Source: Pseudoselenomonas ruminantium (lineage in GTDB: Bacteria > Bacillota > Negativicutes > Selenomonadales > Selenomonadaceae). Taken from it: a DNA stretch of 27,950 nt. The notes beneath the pieces are model-generated. The model saw only the letters and a list, made by a program, of their open reading frames with translations, did no database searches and was not told where the DNA came from. The DNA is taken from positions 1 through 27,950 of the forward strand of contig DFHU01000028.1 in NCBI GenBank assembly GCA_002373045.1. Reading direction: 5' to 3'. Below are positions 22,950 to 27,950 of this stretch, in pieces. The position numbers and the translations under genes were made by a program. How positions within the stretch are numbered: the stretch's first letter is position 1; each line of letters opens with the position of its first letter.

Positions 22950-24071
22950 ATGATGAAAAAATGGCAGACAATAACTGCAGCTACGTTGTCGGTAATCCTG
23001 ACCGCTTCCACGGCGTATGCTTCGCTGGAGGATGACAAGGCCGGTTACGACAAGAAGGCAGAGGACTTAAAGAGCAAGAGCAACGCACTGCAGTCCAAAA
23101 TTGAATCCCTGTCCGAGGAAAAGCGGCTGGTGGATGCAGAGGCAGATGAGGCGATTGCCGAGCACAAGACCTTGCGGGCGGCTTTGGATGAAACTTTGGA
23201 GCGCATGGAGAAAAATGAATCCCGGCTCAAAGAGGTAGAGGCCGATTACAAGAAAAAGAGCACGAAACTCGGCACACGTGTGCGCGACATTTATGTCAAT
23301 GGTCAGATTTCCTATCTTGATGTGCTCTTTGGCGCCAAGGATTTTTCCGATTTGATGACGCGCATGGACTTGCTCAAAAAGGTCATCAAGCAGGATTATG
23401 ATTTGGTGCATTTGGTACTCGATGAAAAAGCGGAAATCGAAAGCACCCAAAAGAGTCTCGAAAAAGACCGTGCGGTCAAAGCCGAGCAGGAGCTGAAGGC
23501 GCGGCAGGCGCGGGAAATCATGGAGGAAAAGGTTCGCAAGCGCAAGGCCATCATTGACCAGATGAAAAGCGACAAGGCCACGATTGACCGTCAGTATGAT
23601 GAAATGATGGCGGCCTCCAAGCAGATTGAAGATATGCTGCGGCGCAGCAGCATGGCCAATGCGCCGGCAGGGGCAGCCGCCAGCGGCAACGGCTCCATGA
23701 TTTGGCCGGTGGGGGGCACGATTACCTCGGAATTTGGCTGGCGTACCCATCCGATTACGGGGACGCAGAAATTCCACAGCGGCATTGATATCGGTGCTGA
23801 TTATGGGGTGCCCATTGCGGCAGCTGCTGCGGGTACGGTCGAATATGCGGGCTGGATTTCCGGCTATGGCAATACGGTAATCATCAATCACGGCGGCGGC
23901 GTGACCACGCTCTATGGTCATAATCAGTCGCTGGCGGCATCTGTCGGCCAGCAGGTCAGCCAGGGGGAAACGATTGCCTATTGTGGTTCCACGGGCAACT
24001 CTACCGGCCCCCATTGTCATTTCGAGGTGCGCCAAAACGGCTCGCCGGTGAGTCCTTATGGCTATCTTTGA
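22950..24071 (+). CDS. Coiled-coil M23 peptidase (EnvC/PcsB-like hydrolase linked to FtsEX)
   Basis: This is a secreted protein of about 373 residues. A signal peptide (MMKKWQTITAATLSVILTAS...) ends near AYAS. A long Lys/Glu-rich coiled coil (about 25-220) follows, interrupted by an RDIYVNGQISYLDVLFGAKDF segment typical of EnvC/NlpD-type and PcsB-like proteins. The C-terminal LytM/M23 domain (about 250-370) keeps all visible zinc ligands: HSGIDIG, LYGHN and GPHCHFEV. It therefore looks like an active DD-endopeptidase, unlike E. coli EnvC, whose LytM domain is degenerate. It starts 1 nt after the ftsX stop; ATGs at 22950 and 22953 are both possible. FtsEX probably controls its activity. Confidence 0.88.
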   Translation: MMKKWQTITAATLSVILTASTAYASLEDDKAGYDKKAEDLKSKSNALQSKIESLSEEKRLVDAEADEAIAEHKTLRAALDETLERMEKNESRLKEVEADYKKKSTKLGTRVRDIYVNGQISYLDVLFGAKDFSDLMTRMDLLKKVIKQDYDLVHLVLDEKAEIESTQKSLEKDRAVKAEQELKARQAREIMEEKVRKRKAIIDQMKSDKATIDRQYDEMMAASKQIEDMLRRSSMANAPAGAAASGNGSMIWPVGGTITSEFGWRTHPITGTQKFHSGIDIGADYGVPIAAAAAGTVEYAGWISGYGNTVIINHGGGVTTLYGHNQSLAASVGQQVSQGETIAYCGSTGNSTGPHCHFEVRQNGSPVSPYGYL

Positions 24072-24095
24072 TAACCGGTTAGAAGGTGAAAGCGA

Positions 24096-25244
24096 TTGAG
24101 TAAGAAAAAAATAGCCCTGATTGTCGTGGTGACGGCACTTTTTTCCAGTGTCCTGACCGTTATGGGGCTGATGAAAATACTGGGGCTGGGCGGTGAAAAG
24201 ACCACGGATCTATTGCGGTTCTTCGGCGTCATGCGCATGATTGAAACCCGTTATGTCAGCGATGTGGACAGCAGTACGCTGATGGATGGTGCCATTGACG
24301 GCATGGTAAAATCCCTGGGCGACCCCCATTCCATGTACATGAAAACTTCCCTGTATAAATCCCTCAAGGAGCATACCGCAGGCGCCTTTGGCGGCATTGG
24401 CGTCACGATGGGCTTTAAGGATGGCAAGGTCACGATTATGTCGGTGCTGGAGGGCACGCCCGGCGAAAAGGTGGGACTTAAAGTCGGTGACGAAATCATG
24501 TCTGTGGACGGTACGCCGGTAACGGAATACCAGCCTGAGGAAGTGGCTCTTCATATCCGCGGCGAAGCAGGTACCGAAGTGAAGCTGCTGATTCATCGCG
24601 CGGAGGAAGAAGACAAGGAATATGCCATTGAGCGCGATATGATTAAAGTGCCGTCGGCAAAAGGGAAACTCCTTGATGACAGCACGATGGGCTATATCCG
24701 CATTGCCTCGTTTGCCGAGAATACCGGTGATGAGTTTAAGACGGAATACAATCGGCTCAAAGAGGCCGGCATGACCGGGCTTATCCTTGACCTGCGGCAG
24801 AATCCCGGTGGCCTTATCACGAGTTGCGTAGAAGTTGCCGATATGCTGGTGCCCAAAGGCAACGTGGTTTCCGTCGTACAGCGTGACGGCAGCCGGGAGA
24901 ATTTTGATTCCACTTTGGAGGACAGCAGCCTGCCGATTGTGGTGCTGATTGACGAAAACAGCGCCAGCGCCTCGGAAATCCTGGCCGGGGCCTTGCAGGA
25001 CCGGGAAGCGGCGACCATTGTCGGCATGAAGTCCTACGGCAAAGGCTCGGTGCAGGTGGTCGTGCCCCTGTTCCATGAGGACGGGCTCAAGCTGACCATT
25101 GCCAAATATTATACGCCCAGCGGCAAATGCATTGACGGTATTGGCATTGAACCGGACGTTGAGGTGAAACTGCCGGAGGATATGCACGAAGATACCCAAC
25201 TCAATATGGCAAAGGAAGTATTGCAAAAAAAAGTTAACGAGTAA
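24096..25244 (+). CDS. Carboxy-terminal processing protease (S41 family)
   Basis: This 382-residue protein is membrane-anchored or secreted, with one N-terminal hydrophobic helix (about 6-30). A PDZ domain at about 95-175 (GGIGVTMGFKDGKVTIMSVL, GLKVGDEIMSVDGTPV) binds substrate C-termini. The S41 protease core follows with LILDLRQNPGG. The catalytic pair is Ser291 (DENSASASEIL) and Lys316 (KSYGKGSVQ), 25 residues apart as in E. coli Prc. The start is TTG, supported by AGAAGGTGA upstream. As the last gene of the ftsEX-M23 operon it may process or degrade cell-wall hydrolases. CtpA or CtpB naming is a family assignment only. Confidence 0.9.
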   Translation: MSKKKIALIVVVTALFSSVLTVMGLMKILGLGGEKTTDLLRFFGVMRMIETRYVSDVDSSTLMDGAIDGMVKSLGDPHSMYMKTSLYKSLKEHTAGAFGGIGVTMGFKDGKVTIMSVLEGTPGEKVGLKVGDEIMSVDGTPVTEYQPEEVALHIRGEAGTEVKLLIHRAEEEDKEYAIERDMIKVPSAKGKLLDDSTMGYIRIASFAENTGDEFKTEYNRLKEAGMTGLILDLRQNPGGLITSCVEVADMLVPKGNVVSVVQRDGSRENFDSTLEDSSLPIVVLIDENSASASEILAGALQDREAATIVGMKSYGKGSVQVVVPLFHEDGLKLTIAKYYTPSGKCIDGIGIEPDVEVKLPEDMHEDTQLNMAKEVLQKKVNE

Positions 25245-25251
25245 ATATATT

Positions 25252-25319
25252 GTCGGAGATGATTTTCCTGGCATTGGACAAGCCTGTCGATGTGAAGAAT
25301 GATTATCCCCGACTTTTTT
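25252..25319 (+). terminator. Terminator of the ftsEX operon
   Basis: GTCGG...GATGATT at 25253-25265 pairs imperfectly with AATGATTATCCCCGAC (25298-25313), followed by T6. The long loop and mismatches make the fold less certain than the others. Confidence 0.55.
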
Positions 25320-25404
25320 GTGCTGCTTTGCTTGATATATTTGACATCTATGTAAACATATTTTATGCTAATCTTAAAGCCCATAAGAAAGAAGTTGGTG
25401 AATC

Positions 25405-26019
25405 ATGTTAAGTATAAGGACGACAAAAGCATTGGCGCTTTTTACAATCATGGCAACAACGGTGTCCTTTTCCGGCTGTGGGGACGAAGAGGTACCGCAA
25501 GCGGAGGAGAGTGACGACTACGAAAATTTTGCCGGAGATGTTTTAACCGATGAGGCGGGCAGAGAATATAAACTCCATGATAACGGTGATGGTACAGAAA
25601 CAGCGCGTTATGCGAATGGAGATTCGGTTACTTTCCGGCGCGATGAAGATGGTCTTAGCTTTTTATCCGGTACAGCAGGTCTTTTGGCGGGGCTGGCCGC
25701 AGGATATTTTATCCATCGTGGGTTGAGTGGCGGTCATGGTGGTTACTATGATGCCAATAGAAAACGCTATGTAGCCAGTGAGCCGGTAAGGCCGCTGAAA
25801 AAGGATAAAGAGGACAAGAATTCGTCCAATTACCGCAGCAGTTCCAGTAGCAGTCGTTCCAGCAACAAGAGCAGTTCGAAAAACAGCAGTGAGGCGGGCA
25901 ATGCTGCTGCTAAATCATCGGCATCATCTGCGAAAAACTCAGCAACGGGAAGTACGAAATCATCGGTGAGTGCGAAAAGTGGTTTTGGCTCTGCAGGTGC
26001 GCGCAGCGCATCGTCGTAA
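25405..26019 (+). CDS. Ser-rich lipoprotein, YgiB-like partner of the ATP-grasp gene
   Basis: This 204-residue protein has a signal peptide ending in the lipobox FSGC (Cys near 25), so it is a predicted lipoprotein. An acidic region follows, then a Gly-rich hydrophobic segment (about 92-113, GTAGLLAGLAAGYFIHRGL) and a YYDANRKRYVA stretch. The last 70 residues are almost entirely Ser, Lys, Asn and Ala, ending SGFGSAGARSASS. The order lipoprotein, Gly-rich hydrophobic patch, low-complexity tail and downstream ATP-grasp enzyme recalls E. coli YgiB (DUF1190) beside YgiC. Sequence identity is not evident by eye. Function unknown. The stop is 13 nt before the next gene's start. Confidence 0.75.
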   Translation: MLSIRTTKALALFTIMATTVSFSGCGDEEVPQAEESDDYENFAGDVLTDEAGREYKLHDNGDGTETARYANGDSVTFRRDEDGLSFLSGTAGLLAGLAAGYFIHRGLSGGHGGYYDANRKRYVASEPVRPLKKDKEDKNSSNYRSSSSSSRSSNKSSSKNSSEAGNAAAKSSASSAKNSATGSTKSSVSAKSGFGSAGARSASS

Positions 26020-26032
26020 TGGAGGGATTGTT

Positions 26033-27340
26033 TTGCAGGAAGATTGGCGAAATTTGCTCGACCGTCAGATATTTCCCTTTGTGGAATATGAGGGCTATGC
26101 AGATAAATATCCAACGAAGAATATTGAAATCATCAGCCGGGAACAGGCTGATGAACTGCGGTATATCAGCAAGATTCTCTTTGGTGCATTTCAGCGGGCA
26201 GTATCGGTCTGCCAGAAGTGCGGGGATAATTTTTTGGCGGATTTGGAGATTCCATCGGAGTTGATTCCTTATTTGCAGAAGGACAATCCCTTGCATCTTG
26301 CTTCATGGCTTTCCCGCTTTGACTATGTGTTGGATGAGCAGGGGAATTTCCATATGGTGGAGATTAACGCAGATACACCCTGTGCTGTGATTGAGGCCTA
26401 TTATGGCAATATGACAGCCTGCACGCACTTTGAGGTAGAAGACCCAAACAATGGAGAATACGATAAGCTTTGCAGCTGGCTCAATGAGATTTTTCTGGCC
26501 TCTGAGCCGGGGGTGAGTATCAGCACAGGCCGATTTCACCGTCGGCACCCGTTCATCTTCTCCTGTTTCCATGATTATCAGGAAGACTATGCCACGACGA
26601 AATTTCTGATGAATGCGATGAAGAAAAACACCTTGGCTACAGAGGCCGATGATGCCATCACCTTTGTGTCGTTTTATGATTTGGCGGTATTGCCCGATGG
26701 TTCTATCCTGCTGCCGGACGGGCGCACAGCTAATGCCATCTATCGCCTGCACCCTCTGGAAATTCTGATTGAGGAACGAACGCCGGAGGGCGAAACGCTG
26801 GGCAAGGATTTTATGGACGGTTATTTGCATGGCAAGTTTATGATGTTCAATCCGCCGGAGGCCATCATCATGCAATCGAAGGCCTTTCAGGCACTCGTAT
26901 GGGCGCTGAATAATCAGCCGGCAGGTGTCACACCAGTGTTTTCGGCAGAGGAATCGGAGATTATTGACCGCTATATGCTGCCCTCATATTTTGCCCGGGA
27001 TTTTGTGCAGGAAAAGATTGCACCGGATACCAGCTGGATAAAAAAGCCGATATGGGGCCGCGAAGGTGCCGGCATTGAAGTGCTTGATAAAAACGGTGTG
27101 CGCTTTGGCAAAGATGTGGACACAGAGAATATCGTGCGGCGCGACAGCCAGGATTTCCTGTATCAGCGCTTTGTGGAACAGCAGCCCTATGAGGCCGACA
27201 CGGACAGCGGGCGGCAGGTCGGTTATAAGACGCTCAGCTGCTTTATGCTGGGGAAGAATCCCAGTGCGCTTTATGCACGGTTCTCCCCGGACCAGATTGC
27301 GGGAACGGAGGCATATTGGCTGCCATTGGGGGTAAGATAA
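26033..27340 (+). CDS. Glutathionylspermidine synthase-like preATP-grasp enzyme (YgiC/YjfC-type)
   Basis: This 435-residue cytosolic enzyme belongs to the GSP_synth family (PF03738-type), which makes amide bonds using ATP. Visible landmarks are the SRFDYVLDEQGNFHMVEINA region with EINADTP (110-116), KPIWGREGAGIEV (ATP-binding glycine loop) and FLYQRFVEQQPYE. The N-terminal amidase domain of true GspS is absent, as in YgiC and YjfC, whose physiological substrate is uncertain. The best start is TTG at 26033 with GGAGGG 6 nt upstream; a longer frame begins inside the lipoprotein gene and is not supported. Tight linkage to the lipoprotein suggests a joint envelope or peptide-modification function (inference). 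Confidence 0.82.
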   Translation: MQEDWRNLLDRQIFPFVEYEGYADKYPTKNIEIISREQADELRYISKILFGAFQRAVSVCQKCGDNFLADLEIPSELIPYLQKDNPLHLASWLSRFDYVLDEQGNFHMVEINADTPCAVIEAYYGNMTACTHFEVEDPNNGEYDKLCSWLNEIFLASEPGVSISTGRFHRRHPFIFSCFHDYQEDYATTKFLMNAMKKNTLATEADDAITFVSFYDLAVLPDGSILLPDGRTANAIYRLHPLEILIEERTPEGETLGKDFMDGYLHGKFMMFNPPEAIIMQSKAFQALVWALNNQPAGVTPVFSAEESEIIDRYMLPSYFARDFVQEKIAPDTSWIKKPIWGREGAGIEVLDKNGVRFGKDVDTENIVRRDSQDFLYQRFVEQQPYEADTDSGRQVGYKTLSCFMLGKNPSALYARFSPDQIAGTEAYWLPLGVR

Positions 27341-27408
27341 GAAGGCTGGGGGATAAAATCTGAACTGCTCCCCGTCAAGAGGACAATAAAAAAATATAAG
27401 ATTTATTT

Positions 27409-27438
27409 GGTCGACAGATTTGTCTGTCGGCCTTTTTT
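27409..27438 (+). terminator. Terminator inside the IS end
   Basis: GGTCGACAGA (27409-27418) pairs with TCTGTCGGCC (27423-27432) over 10 bp with one G-U, followed by T6 on the plus strand. It would stop readthrough from the ATP-grasp gene entering the IS antisense to its transposase. Confidence 0.75.
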
Positions 27439-27950
27439 ATGCGGCTAAATACAAGGTGTGTTTCTCTATAGGTGTTAAGATACCAAGGTTACGTTGCACA
27501 CGTTTATGGTTGTAATAATGAATGTATGCTTCAATCGAACGCATAAGTTCACACTTGCTGGTAAAACGTCTGCCGTAGTACATCTCCCGCTTAAGGATGC
27601 CCCAGAATCCTTCCATAGGACCGTTGTCAATGCAGCGGGCTACGCGGGACATGCTTTGCGTCATTCCCTGTTTTTCCAGTTTGTGGTGGAAATTCCTGTT
27701 CGTATATTGAAAGCCTCTATCACTGTGGAACAGCGGACGGGCATCCGGATTGGCTTTTACCGCCTTGTCAAAGGTCTTGAATACCAACGGGTTGTCGTTA
27801 TGCTCACTAATAACAAAGGAGACGATTCGTCTATCGTAAAGGTCAAGAATGGCACTTAGGTACAGTTTATGCACAACAGAATCCTCATACCACTTGAATT
27901 CGGTCACATCGGTCAGCCATTTTTCATTTGGGGTATCGGCATGGAATTTG
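27437..27950 (-). CDS. IS3-family transposase OrfB, DDE integrase core (partial, 5' end outside)
   Basis: The C-terminal part of the IS3/IS150-type transposase that cuts and joins IS ends is present. The frame is open to the window edge. Read beyond the internal GTG at 27907, it continues upstream as KFHADTPNEKWLTDVTEFKW, which contains the first catalytic Asp, so the gene starts outside. The second Asp is in HSDRGFQY and the Glu is in NGPMEGFWG, with exactly 35 residues between them (DD35E). The C-terminus (YIHYYNHKRVQRNLG, TPIEKH) is typical. Normally OrfB is made by a -1 frameshift from orfA, which would lie further right. No disruption is seen in the part present. Confidence 0.92.
   Translation of the reverse strand, partial: KFHADTPNEKWLTDVTEFKWYEDSVVHKLYLSAILDLYDRRIVSFVISEHNDNPLVFKTFDKAVKANPDARPLFHSDRGFQYTNRNFHHKLEKQGMTQSMSRVARCIDNGPMEGFWGILKREMYYGRRFTSKCELMRSIEAYIHYYNHKRVQRNLGILTPIEKHTLYLAA

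Larger units (their letters stand above)
27361..27950 (-). mobile_element. IS3-family insertion sequence, 3' part (runs out of the window)
   Basis: The outer boundary is proposed at TGAACTGCTCCCCGTC (27361-27376), which looks like an IS150-group terminal inverted repeat. It is followed by a terminator and then the transposase end. The other end, orfA and any target duplication lie outside the window, so the boundary cannot be proved. Confidence 0.65.

Noticed and set aside
25970..26032. ATP-grasp gene starting inside the lipoprotein gene
   Set aside because: The added residues overlap the Ser-rich tail coding region and have no ribosome site; GGAGGG before TTG at 26033 fits better.

Overview
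The window looks like chromosomal DNA of a diderm Firmicute of the class Negativicutes, probably Selenomonadaceae (Selenomonas/Mitsuokella-like). This is inferred from the style of the proteins (Firmicute-type NikBCDE, fused EIICBA, LytR-CpsA-Psr, RecD2, an FtsEX-M23-CtpA cluster), the moderate GC content, strong AAGGAG-type ribosome sites and occasional TTG starts. No rRNA or tRNA marker is present to confirm it.

Layout. (1) 121-5073: a five-gene operon for a nickel/peptide-family ABC importer, two permeases, two ATPases and then the binding lipoprotein, closed by a terminator. (2) 5148-6015: a gene-free stretch of almost 870 bp dense with repeats. It holds two diverged 194/192-bp elements with long terminal inverted repeats in opposite orientation, a 58-bp direct repeat, and a piece resembling an insertion-sequence end. 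(3) 6082-8202: a glucose/glucosamine-family PTS permease (EIICBA) with its own promoter and terminator. (4) 8302-9040: a small PBECR4-like nuclease-fold gene on the minus strand, possibly frame-damaged, with a short direct repeat upstream. (5) 9243-14812: a LytR-CpsA-Psr cell-wall ligase, then an ABC-F ATPase and the RecD2 helicase. (6) 14871-17259 (minus): a Bacteroides/eukaryote-type glycogen branching enzyme followed by a small cupin; the cupin and recD2 converge on a perfect 18-bp-stem terminator. (7) 17504-20629: a MATE exporter and a membrane diguanylate cyclase. (8) 20690-21244 (minus): a Uma2-family nuclease-fold protein. (9) 21385-25244: ftsE-ftsX-M23 peptidase-ctpA, a cell-division and peptidoglycan-remodelling operon. 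(10) 25405-27340: a Ser-rich lipoprotein plus an ATP-grasp (glutathionylspermidine-synthase-like) enzyme, reminiscent of E. coli ygiB-ygiC. (11) 27361-27950: the 3' end of an IS3-family insertion sequence that runs out of the window.

Most genes are housekeeping or ordinary accessory genes. The best candidates for something undescribed are the paired structured repeat elements at 5195-5821 and the lipoprotein/ATP-grasp pair at 25405-27340. In the repeats, the terminal stems differ in sequence between the copies but stay self-complementary, and the residual mismatches become G-U pairs in one consistent orientation, which suggests selection on a folded RNA (or a mobile element ending in inverted repeats).
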